A stretch of 64,000 nt of DNA from Pocillopora verrucosa (lineage: Eukaryota > Cnidaria > Anthozoa > Scleractinia > Pocilloporidae): contig NC_089313.1 in assembly GCF_036669915.1 (NCBI RefSeq), positions 16,197,075 to 16,261,074 on the forward strand, read 5' to 3'. Every line of letters starts with the position of its first letter. Positions within the stretch are counted from its first letter, which is position 1. The notes under the pieces were generated by a model. It was not told the DNA's origin and ran no database searches. It was given only the letters and a program-made list of their open reading frames with translations. Shown in pieces: positions 42,891 to 55,218 of the stretch. Both the position numbers and the translations under genes were made by a program.

Positions 42891-45800
42891 TCGACAGATG
42901 CAGTCGCCGTTTGCCAAAGAAATAGACTGGGTTTAATTTCACCAGTCCAGAAACCTTGTGCTTGCAATATGGTATGAGAACTTGCTAATTAATTACTGAT
43001 TAACTTGTTTTGAGAATTGAAATATTTGACTTACACTCGACTGTATACACCGTTTTTGTGCTTTAGTTTCCGAGAAAACCAGATCTTTTTCTTTCTCTTA
43101 CAAAATGAGGATCATCAAGGTCACTGCTGTTAAAAATTCAGCTACTTAATATGTAAAGAGAGGATTTACCAAATTTGGATGATTTCTTTTGTTCATGCTC
43201 TCTGTGACATTCTCTCCTCTGTTCGGTTCTGTTATTCAAAACAGTTTGTGGAAAGGATGACAAAATGTAATTTGAATTTGGGTGCTACCCAAAGGTAGGC
43301 TCCCCACTTCAGTATTTAAGTATTGCCTATTACTATGGTGCTGATATATTCCAAGTTCATCCCCAAGGTTGTCTTCTCTATCCCATGTGTTCTCCAAGTG
43401 CAAGTCTTTCCTAAATTGGAGAAAAATATATTTATGTTGTTTCAATTTATCATGAATTCTAGTTACAGATCTTCTATAGTTATGTATTTAGTTGTTGAAA
43501 ATGTTCATGCAAAGCCTATATTTTTTTAAAAGTTTTATATTCCTGTTTTTGTTTTACTGATTTAAAGATTGTTATCCTGTTGTACCACAAACATAGATAG
43601 GTTAAATTAATCAAGTACCTAGGTGTAATCATTTGTCAGTTCTTCCTTTTTCATATTTATAGCCAATGGAAATGTGAAGTAAAGGAAGGACTCCAAGGTG
43701 AGTGTAAGAAGTGTCCCTACTTTCTTTTCATGAACATCTCCACACTAAAATAACTGAAAGCAAAAAAACGATATTCCTTTCTCTTGTTATAAATTATCAG
43801 CATAGAGCCAGATAGCTGACAAAGAACCAGAGTTTATTCATTCTACCTTGCATGGAACCACTGGGAATACTGCTACAGACTCCCCTGGATGGGGTGCTAG
43901 TCCATTGAAAATACCATCCTCCCCCTCTTCCTCCCTGCATTTGAGGCTTCTCTGACTGTTCAGCTGTACCTGTTTAGACTCCTTGGTGGAGAGAGGCATG
44001 GGGGGAGTAAGCACAACACAATACCCTAGCTGCGTCTTGACCTTTGCCCTCTCACACTGGAATCAAGGATACTAACTGTAAGATAGGCCAACACTTCTCT
44101 TTATAAGGAATATGGCCTATTTGTTGGTGCACTTAAATACAAGATGGAGAGGTCAGAACAAGAGCACAGGGCCACTCATTAGGTTGAGTTTTTGGGCAAA
44201 ACACTCAACTCCTCAAGTGCCTCTGTAGTCCTTGGAGTAGAAGTGGACAATGACCCCAGAAAATGATCATAGAAACATAATGGAAAGTGGGGAATGACCT
44301 TTAAATGAACTAACATCAGAAAAATTCAAATAACTGAAAGATTGTTTACCTCCTTGGGATTATTTTTACATGTTACATAAATCAAGAGAGTGGGTCACTC
44401 TACTTAGGAGACAGTGCTAAAATGATACTTGCTAAAAATTATTTGAATCTATGGTAAAATTTAGATACAGTTTTTACAATGAAGTTGAATTTACTTGTTT
44501 CAATGGTTGTTGTTGCAACAATCAGAAAGTTCAGTTAGTTGAACTCTGATGTACTTTTAAGGAAAGTTTGTCCACAAGTAAGGCTGTCTCCTTGAAAGAG
44601 TTTTTCACTTTGAAAGTTAAGTTATTTATTATTTCAAGAAACTTTTAACAACTAGAGTATTACAAGTACAAGCATCAGTTGGAATATCAAAATGTTTACA
44701 TGACTGTGAAAATGATATAGCACCACTCATAAAGTCATGGGGAAGTTTAATTGATAAAATTGTAAGAGATCTACTAGTTAAAACTCATTCTCTTAATGGA
44801 TATGATTGATATAAATTTGTGAATATACTTTTATAAATAGCCTCTTAATTCTTTTGCTTGGGCCAGACCAGGTCATTCATGTTTGAAGTTAATGTTCTAT
44901 TTCTTTATAGATAGCAAAATCATGTTGATTTATCTTAGCTAGTTTTTTTACAACACAGAGTTTAGGCAATATTTACTGTGGATGAACACTGATATCAATG
45001 TTGTTTTGTTTGCAACAAGGGATGTTTTTAAATTAATTGTTTTTTTTTTTTTTTAATTTTGCGTTTGATGTTCTATTTCACCTAATTGTGTTAATTTTTT
45101 GTTCATTTTTAGCCAGCTTGTCCAAACGCCCCGATATGATTGTTACAATTTAAAGAAATTGTTAATTGTATGTCATGTAGTTAACAGGAAAATTTCATTT
45201 TGAAATAAATCTTAGTTAAAATGAACTTTGTGTTCCTTTTTCCCAATTTGATTCTTGTTTTCATTCAGTTCCAAACCTTGTGGAACATTTGCTCAGTATA
45301 AATAGTAGTGAATTGGTAATGAGGGAATGAAATGAACATTAACTTATCATCAGTAAATTTTTATTGATGCATTTTAACTATTGATTGAATACTAAAGCTG
45401 GAGTTTTAAAGAGGGTTTCAAATGATGTCAAGTCAGCCATATTGGTGTATGAAAACAATAAAACGGTGAACATTTTGATGTACAAAGTCAATCCTTCAGC
45501 TTTTGTACTCTTTCCTTGCATTGACACTTTCCTTTGTTACAAGCTGCCTTCCACGTGAGCAAAAACACTTTGATACCTCTAAAAGAACATTTTGCATGCT
45601 GGAAAGAGGATGGTTTCCTGCTCCCTAGATTAATGGTGAAAGGGTGTTGTAAAGGGCAAGACCTCTACCTTGCCTCACCCCTGATGGTTTAGGTTTACCA
45701 TATTCAACTAGCAAAGTAAATGTTTAAATATAGCACTAATGCTTGAGCAAAGCAAATTATTGGTCAAAGAAAAATAAATAAAAATAAGATATAGAAAAAG

Positions 45801-48589
45801 GAAAAATAATAAGAAGAGACCAGTTGAAAGCTCGTGAACAGTAAGACTGTAAGATGTTTAATTTGACTTTGTTTTTAAATGTTTTAAGGGGGAGGTGTTT
45901 AATGCTTTCGTCAAGGTGATTCAGCCATATTGGTGTATGAAAACAATAAAATGGTGAACATTTTGATGTACAAAGTCAATCCTTTGGCTTTTGTACTCTT
46001 TCCTTGCACTGACACTTTCTTTTGTTACAAGCTGCCTTCCACGTGAACAAAAACACTTAGATGCCTCTAAAAGAACATTTTGCATGCTGGAAAGAGGATG
46101 GTTTCCTGCTCCCTACATTAATGGTGAAAGGGTGTTGTAAAGGACAAGACCTCTACCTTGCCTCACCCCTGATGGTTTAGGTTTACCATATTCAACTAGC
46201 AAAGTAAATGTTTAAATATAGCACTAATGCTTGAGCAAAGCAAATTATTGGTCAAAGAAAAATAAATAAAAATAAGATATAGAAAAAGGAAAAATAATAA
46301 GAAGAGACCAGTTGAAAACTCATGAACAGTAAGACTGTAAGATGTTTAATTTGACTTTGTTTTTAAATGTTTTAAGGGGGAGGTGTTTAATGCTTTTGTC
46401 AAGGTGATTCCAAACTTTTACAGCTGCAAAGCGAATGCTGAATTTACTATAGTTTGTTTTGATGGTATTAATTAACCTAGTTTCTAAGCCCTCACCTGTG
46501 CTTTACAAGCTTTTCTGCAAATGTGTTACATTTTTAGGAGACTTCTCACCACTGGGATGTTCATTTGAAGAAAGAGACATGGATCGCTTAACAAGAACAA
46601 AAGCGATGGCTTTCACCTCACCCCACCCTTAAGGGATTTTAATAAGCTGGTGAGCAGACCCTGGGAACGACGAACTCAACCAAAATGGCGGACAACCATG
46701 GATTTTAAGTCGTAAAGAAAAGTAAAAGTTGCAAGCACAGGAATAAAATTGATGAAATGGATCTTAAGCGAAATCTCGGAAAATTTCAACCTCCTATGAT
46801 TCAGAAAAGTGCTATGTAAATGAGTTAAAGACGAAAATCGAGAAATGCAAGTAAGCAAAGGTTAACTTTTTATGAAAGTTTTGTATTTCGCCTTGACTAT
46901 GTACTGAAGATGAAGGTTCTACATGTTTAATCTACTGAATCTATGTATGTTATTAATTAGGGAAGAAATTTCTGGGAGTTAATTTCTTTTAAATGTTCAA
47001 GGTAAAATACAATAATTAGTGCATTATATGTCAACTTTTGTCAGCTCTCCTTAGCCCTTCCCCACCCCCACCCCCACCCCCACCCCTTTCTGCCTCACTT
47101 ATCCATCTGAGAACCAGTTTTTAAACCGTGGACAAACATGAAGAGACTATTGTTCATTTATCTGACATTTATCCATACCCTAAAAATTGGGGAAAAAAAG
47201 GATGGCTCTGTAAAGATGGCACAATTGCTGGTTACCCAGTGGTTTTTGTTATGTCAAAGCAGAACTGAAACCCTGCATTGAGAGTCCAATGTGCTCTCTG
47301 CTCGACCATGCTGCTTGTTGGGATTCATTATTCATTAATTAGTTGGTCAATAGAAGGATCATTTCTCAGATGAGGTACAAAGAAATGGAATAAAAAGGGA
47401 TCCTTTCCTAACAAGGCCTCAATTTTTTTTCTCTTCAGAACTACTTTGCGATGGTCATCATATGAAGAAGTCCTGTTGTCCAGCTGAGTCTGCTGTTAGA
47501 CCAGATAACAAATTTAAAATCATCCCAGGAGAACCTGTTACTGATATTGTTTGTTTGGGAATTAGAAAAACTATCTTCATCTCAGGATAACCTGTTACTG
47601 ATATTGTTTGTTATGGAATTAGAAAACTATCTTCATGTCCTACAGCTAGATACCAGTTTGCCTTTTTTCTGTTGTTGAGAGAGTTGTTAAAGGTAGCTAT
47701 GTCTGGTGACCCTTGTGAAATGGATTTTGGAATTCGTAGGAATTCCTAGGAATAAAGGTGAATTTTCACGGTAAATTCGGACTGAGAATTTGTAGGAATT
47801 CGTAGGAATTCCCAACCATAACAACTCTGGTTCTAAAAACCTAGAAATTCCTAGAAATTCCCATAAAAACCCAGAAATTCCAAGTTTATAGCCAACAGGA
47901 CTTGGAATTCCTAGGAATTCCAACTCAGAGAACCAATGACTTTCCCTGAAAAGCTGTAAATCTAAAAAATTCCTAGGAATTTCTGGGAATTTTAAGAATT
48001 TTTAGGAATGTTTAAGAATTACTGGGAATTTTAAGCAAAAATTTGAGGCTAATGATATGAAATAAATACTTTAAATTAAAAAAACCCAGCTAAAATTCAA
48101 GTATTCGAGGAAATTTATTTACAAGCTTAATTAAGGCTTGCATGTAAAATATTTTTGATTAATTATTAAAATCAACATGTGGTAATATTAGGATGGAATT
48201 TGATTCATTTTTCTTTTCTTGAAAACTTCATACGGATTAATCCTCAATTACAGCTATTCATATAAAATAGTCCTAATCAATCATTAAATTTGGTTGGACA
48301 CAAATTGTGAATAAAATCTGTTGATTCTTTTCCATAAAATACAATATCTTGAATTATATTTGAAAACCAAGCACTCTTGGGAGTGAAGGGGTTAATTACA
48401 GATAAATAAAATTGATTTTTTAATTAAAATCTTGTTGTAACTGTAACAATAAATTAGAATGAAGTTATCCTAAACTGCAAACTTAGCTGCTGTTTGTATT
48501 TTTTTCCCTAGGCTCACAATGAGTTGGCCTTGAATGAGGTTGTCTACAAGAAGCTTGACCATTTTGTATCTGGATTCCATGACATCTGA
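42891..48589 (+). CDS. Candidate multi-exon gene, product unrecognised
   Basis: Exons inferred by splice sites and phase: 42891-42971 (acceptor after ttctctttcag, donor ATG|gtatga, ends phase 0), 43245-43294 (ends phase 2, donor AAAG|gtaggc), 43663-43697 (ends phase 1, donor CAAG|gtgagt), then one starting at 47439 after a ctcttcag acceptor. Read in joint phase these stay open: the third and fourth give SQWKCEVKEGLQ then ELLCDGHHMKKSCCPAES, Cys-rich. The fourth may end at the stop at 47585-47587, or splice to a possible 47646-47692 exon and a terminal exon 48512-48589 (strong tttttttccctag acceptor, ends KKLDHFVSGFHDI then TGA). The first exon and start were not found; the last base of exon one completes an ATG. 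No family was recognised. Confidence 0.38.
43698..45433. other. Intron-like or intergenic region, no exon seen
   Basis: AT-rich, with a moderately GC-rich stretch at 43850-44280 that may be a dispersed repeat. It lies in the long intron of the candidate gene at 42891-48589 if that gene is real. Confidence 0.4.
45434..46409. repeat. 488-bp tandem duplication
   Basis: Bases 45434-45921 are repeated at 45922-46409 with only scattered substitutions. Both begin cagccatattggtgtatg and end tcaaggtgatt. The product is non-coding. Confidence 0.9.
47058..47086 (+). repeat. CCCCCA hexanucleotide microsatellite
   Basis: Four to five units of CCCCCA. The minus strand is G-rich with runs of four or more G and could fold as a G-quadruplex. 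Confidence 0.85.
47720..48030. repeat. GGAATTCCTA palindrome-rich array 1
   Basis: Numerous copies of ggaattcctaggaattcc and close variants (ggaattcgtaggaattcc, tagaaattcctagaaattcc), often 10 bases apart and separated by unrelated spacers. Lies in the last intron of the candidate gene at 42891-48589. Confidence 0.8.
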
Positions 48590-49077
48590 ATTTGAAAAAA
48601 ATAATATATATATAAATATATATAATTATTTAAAGCTCAGACCAGGCCTTTAAGATGGCTATAAGGAAAAGGGCATTCATTGGATTCTCAAATTGAGAAA
48701 TCTCGGCTATATTGAGTGACTTTTATATTGGAGTTAGTGCATCTCTCCCATAGATTTTACTAAAAAAGGGTTGAATACATTATTTTGTTTTTACCAAGGA
48801 GGGCTTCTTTATGTAATAAGGTTTGTTTAATAACAGTTCCTATTATAAATCTTGAATGTTCCCAAATGTGACTAAAGGATTCTTGAAACCTTACTGATAG
48901 ATTTATTTCATTGTAAAGCATAAGCTTAAGAAACTGCGGCATGCAAGTGACCTATTCGATTCTCAGAATTATTCTAGTTTCAGTTGCGCCGAGCGTTATG
49001 TAAGCTTTATTCAACCCTTTACATCTATTCTTTTATAAGATTTTGATCACGTAACGAATATCGCAATTTTTACTCAC
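48590..49077. other. AT-rich spacer, no gene seen
   Basis: Includes a (TA)n-like stretch at 48600-48632. Confidence 0.5.
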
Positions 49078-49246
49078 CACAAACTTTCAAAATCGTAGCT
49101 TTACAGATGGCCACTCGACCCTTGTTTGTACCAGTCAGTATGTCAACTGTTATCCCTTCTTTTAACTCCACGGCGCCAACGACTTTCTTTTCTTTTACAA
49201 CACTCACGCTGTTCTCGTTTTCCCATTGAATCACAATAAAAGCTAT
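49078..49246 (-). CDS. Candidate internal exon of a minus-strand gene
   Basis: A 169-base exon on the minus strand with a strong donor (GTTTGTG|gtgagtaaa) and acceptor-like catttctatag; an in-frame stop just before it means it must be spliced in. It reads as 56 residues, beta-rich looking: FIVIQWENENSVSVV, KKVVGAVELKEG, then VDILTGTNKGRVAICKATIL. This resembles a small module seen at the N terminus of many cnidarian proteins that carry BEN or similar DNA-binding domains, but I cannot assign it. Neighbouring exons were not found. It lies 323 bases from the plus-strand start at 49570, so a shared promoter is possible. Confidence 0.4.
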
Positions 49247-49569
49247 CTATAGAAATGTTGTATTAAGCAAAACAGTTGAGAAAAGCGATCAACCGATGAA
49301 AAGTACATTCAAAGATGAGCGCCAAATGGAGTCTTCTTTGTTTCCGATCACGGGCATGATCACGTGGATCTTTTAGGACTTTTCATTGGCTAGCAAAGTG
49401 AATCCGCTGGCTTGCCGATTGCAGTGTTAAGAGAAGCGCGCAACTTTATTCTGACTTCTCCGACTTGGGGTAGATGTGGGTTATCGTGGTAGAATATGGC
49501 TAACTAGGACATATTGTAAGTTTTACATGATCTTAAAGCATATATATTGTCAGCCATTTTGTCGTCTAT

Positions 49570-51440
49570 ATGGCATTCAGCCATGGCGTATATACCTCTC
49601 CGACCGGTCTTCTGCTTCTAGACGATGGATACCTTGGTGATTTTAATAATGATGTGAGCTCACTCTATGTAGAAATAATACACAAGAATCGATCGTACTA
49701 CAAATGCACGATTTGTGGCCGAAGGTTGTCGAGGAAACAAAGACTCGAAACTCACTTGAGTTGTGTTCATGGCAAAGGTGAGAAATAATACAAGCCAATC
49801 ACAGTTTTGAATGCGACTACAAATCGTCTTTTACCCTCATATTTATAAAAGAAGGATACCACATTAGGAAGTATACGAGACACATAGATGATCCCAGTGT
49901 ACCAGTACCTAAATCTACAAAGCTTGACCGTAGCAAGCACCAAAAATAAAAAGATGTAATATATTTTGGGAGATCCAGTGATTGGGACATTTAAGAAATT
50001 AAGTTATGAAAGGAAACTTGGTTTTTACTTCTCATTACTAAGAAGTCTTGTTGACAAATATTTTCAGATCATTGACTGCTGGTTCATGAGAAAATCCATA
50101 TTAATGTAGAGATTTACTAAAACTTAGTTTGAATAATAAATTTCATGATCTTTAAGTTATAAACATATACATGTATGTATATCTCTTGGTAAGTTTTGTA
50201 TAGCATACCTTTTATTGAGCCAAAGTTTTAAGCCTCTGAAATTACTCCTTTTCTTAAAACCTTCACATTCAAGGTATTGAGAATTTCTTAGAATTTATGT
50301 AGACCTCAGGGTATTTAAATTGCCTCAAATTCAATTCCCAGAAATTCCCAAGAATTCCACCCTTCTTAGATTATTGGTAGTTTGTGTAGCTGAGAATTCC
50401 TAGGAATTCCAAGTCCTCACAAAACTGGAGTCTTCCTTTCCCAGAAATTCCCAGTAATTCCAAGCTTTTTAAATCAGAGTTAATTTGCATAGTTGGAAAT
50501 TTTTGAGAATTCCTAGGAATTCCTAGGAATTCCCAGAAAACTGAGAATTCAGTTTGCAAGGGGATATTGTTAACTGTCCAAATAGCAAAGCTGCTGGACA
50601 TTTATTTCTCTAATCATGTTGGAAAAAAAAGACACCAAAATCTCACTGTGTTTCTACAAGGGCAGTACAAATTGGGTACCTAAAATTATCTGGGAAATGA
50701 TAAAAACCTCTTGTGGTAACCTGTTATGTCCCAATATCCCATTCAGGAGGATAATCAATACTCTAAGTCAACTTAGGCAGAAACTGGGATAAGTATGGGT
50801 TGTACTTATCACTCAGCATAAGGGTGACATTTGCTAAGGGTTAGGGTCAAGATATGTTATTGTACATAGTCAAAAGAGGTTTCCATGATGTTTTTAAACA
50901 ACAGATCTGCAATATTTTGTTGTCTGTGATGCAGATTGAATTAAAGTGAACTTTTTGGTCATGGTTAGGTAAATTTGTTCTGTGATTAATAACCTTAAAG
51001 TCAATTTTTTTTAACTAGATTGGTGGACTGTTTTTTATCTATGAACCTCATTTTTCATGAGATGATAAAGTAGTTGTTGAAGAGTTTGAATGTCCTCTTA
51101 TTGGTCACAATGAGGTAAGATGTCTCTCTAAAGTATCAGATTAAAGAATAAAAGATGATGGACATTGGAAACATGAAGGATTCAAAACAATATTACACTA
51201 ATTACTCCAAAGACTCTTTTCTTTTTTCTTCTTTTTTTAGTAAGGAAAGAGAAAGGTAGAAAACTTTAATCTTTTTTTCATGCTTCATAGTCAGTGGTAA
51301 ACCCCTTTACAAGAGTGTTCTTTGGGCTAACTAGGGTGTGGGGCTATCCAATGTTATCATTCTTGGGATCAGATTTTCTTTTTTTCATTTAGGCCATAAC
51401 TACCAACTGTTTTTGTGCTCCATGGCTTTCCCTTTTGTGA
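49570..51440 (+). CDS. Candidate three-exon gene, single C2H2 zinc-finger protein
   Basis: Exon 1 is 49570-49777: ATG to GGCAAAG|gtgaga, 69 codons plus one base. It holds a clear C2H2 finger YKCTICGRRLSRKQRLETHL with the last His in SCVH. Exon 2 is 51062-51114 (acceptor catgag, donor GAG|gtaaga), open only in the phase exon 1 leaves; it adds DKVVVEEFECPLIGHNE. Exon 3 is 51393-51440 (acceptor after ctttttttcatttag), ending in TGA, with AATAAA at 51464-51469. The total is 309 bases, 102 residues. One finger alone binds DNA weakly, so a partner, RNA or protein contact is more likely (inference). Introns and the third exon need transcript support. Confidence 0.48.
50270..50560. repeat. GGAATTCCTA palindrome-rich array 2
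   Basis: Same motif class as 47720-48030, best at 50390-50410 and at ~50510-50540, where three 10-base units run together (aggaattcctaggaattcc). Lies in intron 1 of the C2H2 candidate. Confidence 0.8.
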
Positions 51441-51463
51441 AAGTGGGTTGGTTGGTTGGGCAA

Positions 51464-51469
51464 AATAAA
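51464..51469 (+). terminator. Polyadenylation signal of the C2H2 candidate
   Basis: AATAAA 24 bases after the predicted stop codon. Confidence 0.4.
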
Positions 51470-51592
51470 CAGAAGAAAATAAAAGGTAAGAAATAATAAT
51501 TCTACAATTAATCCTTTGTTCAGGAAAAGCTTGGATAAAGATGTTTACTTACTTTGGTCAAGAGATGCAAGTTTACCTTGATTAAACATTAA

Positions 51593-52603
51593 GAGGCGAT
51601 CTCTGTAAGAGCGGTCCAGGGCATTTCGCATCGGAAAAAAGTTTTCCCTCAAACTTTGCCCAATAAACTATCTTTGGTAACAAGTAAATAAAACCACATT
51701 AGTTTTTGGAAATACCTCAAAATAAAATTTTTAGAGCTCTCAAAAGTCAAAGCTCCAAAAGGCCCTTTTTTGACCTCTTGCGACATCGAAAATTTCAAAT
51801 GTTGAATAGCCCGGTCCTCGTATCACACCGCATGCAACAAAAAATATTTTGTATTCTTAAAGTGTGTGATATATAAGGTGTATAAAATGCATTTCAATTT
51901 TGATATTCGTTTATTCAGAGGCTCGTCATAATTTATTTAAAAACACTCGTTGGACAGCTTTCTGAAATTGGTTAAAAGTACTCTTTCTTTCTCGATTGAT
52001 ATTGCTCAAGTCCAGACCAGACCATTAAAAACTCCGCTTGATTTCTGCTAATAAGATGTTTGGCTGCAGAAAAATATAAAAACATCTTGCACTTATTGAT
52101 TTTCTTCGCCGAGGTGACTTCGAACTTTTAGCGATATTGCAAGCGTGACAGCCGATTATGCAAATTAGTTCATTGAGCAAACTCCGACCGTTTTATGTGA
52201 GTAGCTCAATAAATCTTAGAAGTAGAAAATATAATAGAAAATATAGTAGACAGAGCTTTAAGACCACAACGATTAATACCTTAAACATTTTAAAAGGCCA
52301 AAATTTGACAAATTTTATTATCTCGTGACGAAAGACGTCAACAACAACGTATCGAATATCAATTTGATTAGCGCTTGCAAACCCCTTTTTAAAAATTTGG
52401 CTTCTGTTATTTCATATTTGAGTTCTGATGGCTTACGCTATTCAAACCTGTATGAACATTTCAAAACCAAACTACAGGATTCTATTTAGTGTAACCGGCG
52501 ATAACAGCACACACTGAAATACACCGTGACCACTGTCACATAATTCAATTGTACATGTGTAATTATCCTCATTTGCTTCTCCCTTCTTAATAAAGCAGCG
52601 ATA
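51593..52603 (+). repeat. Left terminal inverted repeat of the TTAA element
   Basis: ~1010 bases, matching the complement of 55219-56228 with scattered mismatches. Similarity fades after ataaagcagcgat. Confidence 0.88.
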
Positions 52604-52949
52604 ACATCGCCTTTTGGATCCGAATTCTGGTCGGCAGGAATAAGAGAAATTTTGTCTGCACACCTGTCTTTATGAAAGTTTCTATTCAGAACTCTAGGGA
52701 GTTCTTGTGGAAAAGGACCACGCGATTTTTGAGGAAATAAATTATTACGTTACGTGTGACCTCATTTTTCCAACAATTAGCTATATCTATACTGTAAAGT
52801 GCGTAATTATATTAGCTGTAATTCATATTTCTCTTTCGGTACTGGTTTGCTTGGGATTAATAACACTAAATTCTTGAAGCGGTATTCGCCAAAAGAAGTC
52901 ATGTTTTCAGTCGCGTTCTTCAGAAACTTCGTTAGAAGACTCACGAGGA

Positions 52950-55083
52950 GTTTCCGGTTTGTTTATCTTGCCTCAGAGTACTGACTCAATAAAGAGTCAT
53001 CTCTGCTTAATCCATTTGTCAAAAGAGAGTTTCACAGAAGGAGAGCTTATCTTTGCAAGGGCTGGCCTGTTCGATGCAGAAGACTCAGTTATGTGGGTCT
53101 GCGCAAAGCATAGGCACACTTATGGGAAGTTCTGGCGCCAAAGTTCAGCGTGCCAGTATCCGACACACCCTGGTAGCGATTCCAAAGGGCTAAAGAGCCG
53201 GTATTCTGTCAATTTGCAAAAGTCAAAGGCCATTTCTAAGATGTATGGTGTTATATAGAGGTTTACACGATACTGCAGCTGAGGGAGCGGATGGTTTCAA
53301 GGATTTTCTCCAAATTATAGACGAATTGGAAAGCGTGGGAGCAGAAAAGGACTAGTGTAAAGAAGTTCGGAAGAGGCTACAGGAGAGCAAGTTGTATTTG
53401 AAGACTACATACCGTAATCACTGCGAAGAGGACGATAGCAAATGTGCCGATCACTGTAGGGTCTTTGCACTGAGCTATGCTGGTGACACTGAAGTTCAGA
53501 AAGTATGCAGTCACAGTCACAACGTGAAGTGTGAGGATTGTGAGATGTTGAAGAGTGTTCTTGAAGAAGTAAAAGGCGCTATTTCTGAGTACACAATGCA
53601 ATTGGGTAGGTTTCAAGCGGAAGACTATCTGTATGAAGCAAAAAATTGCTGCCGCTAAGACCTTTGAATGGAGAGGGTATATCCTGAGAGCAGAAACCAG
53701 GATCAGTACGAGCTGCAAATTTTCGATACTTTGGAGGGAGATGAAGCATTTATAATAGTTGACTGGACAATGAAGTTCATAGCGATGAAGTTCCGGGAAA
53801 AGCAAGCAGAATGGTTTCCCTAGAGGGAAATCAATTGGCATGCGAGTAGCGCTGTTGTAAGACAGGAGGAAAGCCTGGAAGTAACCTGATACGTAGACCT
53901 TAACAGCTGTAAAAAAGACTGGTTTTCAGTGCTGTCAGTCCTAGAAAATCTCTTTGTCACCATAAAGTTAAGAAATTCAGGAATAAAAAAGGCCCTTTAT
54001 AAGATAGGATGAAGCAGGTTGGTATCACAACAGTAAGCTAGTATCAACTCTACGAGGGCTCGGACATCACGATTGCCACTTTCAGCAACTTACACAAGAG
54101 GGCCTGCGCGTTTGGAGAGCGTTTAATGTTGGGTCTGGAAAGTTTATTCGGTAAAATTAAAATTGCAATTTTTCCACAGAAAAAATGACGGATCTGGTGA
54201 AGGAGATTCCATTTTTCCCCACTACTGCTCGACGAACTGCATCAGCAGGAGAAAGCAATGATGGCAACGACGGTAGTTCCTATCAATGCCCTGAACCTGG
54301 TTGCGATGAAGATTTTAAGACGCAGGCCGACCTTGACTTCCATATGAACTAGCTAGTTCATCATGTAAGTCCTGTGCCTGCGAGCATGACTTAAAGTCTT
54401 TATGACAAAGTGAAGAGGTAGTGGGTTCATTACTTTCAGTCATTGTCATTAGAGGGTGAAAGTTCGACTGAACTGGTTGCAGTGGCCACAGAACCCTTGA
54501 CAAGTACATCAAAGCTTCCCATGGGATGGGCTCTTCATAAGAGAGGTGCAAATGAACGGCTTTCGCAAAACGTCAGGCATTACTTGAAACAGAAATTTAA
54601 TATCGGATGAGACACTGGCAGAAACCAAACCCAGTGAAAGTAGCAAAGGATATGCGAACTGCTTGCACAATAGATGGAGAGAGAATGTTCGATAGAACAG
54701 AGTGGTTATCCAACATACAGATTCAGGGTTTCTTCTCGAGATTGTGCCTTAAACAGCAATCTAAAATACAACAAGAATCGGGTGATGCCACCGACGCAGA
54801 CGACCACTTGATAGAAGCATCCGCGTCTGATGTAGACGAAGGGTGTTTGAGAGAGGCGAGGAACACAGTAATGGATGAGATAGATTGAAACATCCAATCA
54901 TGTTTGATATCTATGATGTGTGCTCGTTGGCAAGAGAAGCAAGGTTGTCTAGTCTCAAAGTCAAGATGCTAAGAGACATATGCGAACATTTTGAGCTCGC
55001 ATTCAAAATGCAAGATACAAATGCAGCACCTCTTGCAAAAATGGAGGAAATGATTTCAGAGTGCAGTTGTTATGCAATCTAGT
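52950..55083 (+). pseudogene. Broken transposase-like coding region of the TTAA element
   Basis: Consecutive plus-strand segments read as one protein broken by stops and frameshifts. In order: a Cys/His module (CAKHRHTYGKFWR, CQYPTHPGS, ~53090-53170); a second with CADHCRVFA, CSHSHNVKCEDCEML (53440-53560); DWTMKFIAMKFREKQAEWF (53760-53818), then DEAGWYHNS (~54008-54036), resembling RNase H-fold strands with an acidic residue; a C2H2 finger YQCPEPGCDEDF (54275 onward), broken by a stop after HMN; FDRTEWLSNIQIQGFFSRL (54689-54745); and a SAP-like end, ACTIDGERM being before and LSSLKVKMLRDICEHFEL after it, stopping at 55080-55082. I recognise the pattern as an uncharacterised family common in cnidarian genomes; calling it a transposase is inference from its position between the repeats. 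Confidence 0.62.
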
Positions 55084-55218
55084 TATAACGTCCACCCGTT
55101 ATGCGAATGCGATATCTTTTTTTACAAGAACTCTTCAAACTTTTAAACAGAGACTGTTATGCAGACAGATGTGACGACCAAATATCATTTTTTCCCTTTC
55201 AGCGAGAAATCCGAGAAA

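Noticed and set aside
53377..53841. 154-codon minus-strand frame
   Set aside because: It is the antisense of the transposase-like Cys/His region, which has recognisable motifs on the plus strand.
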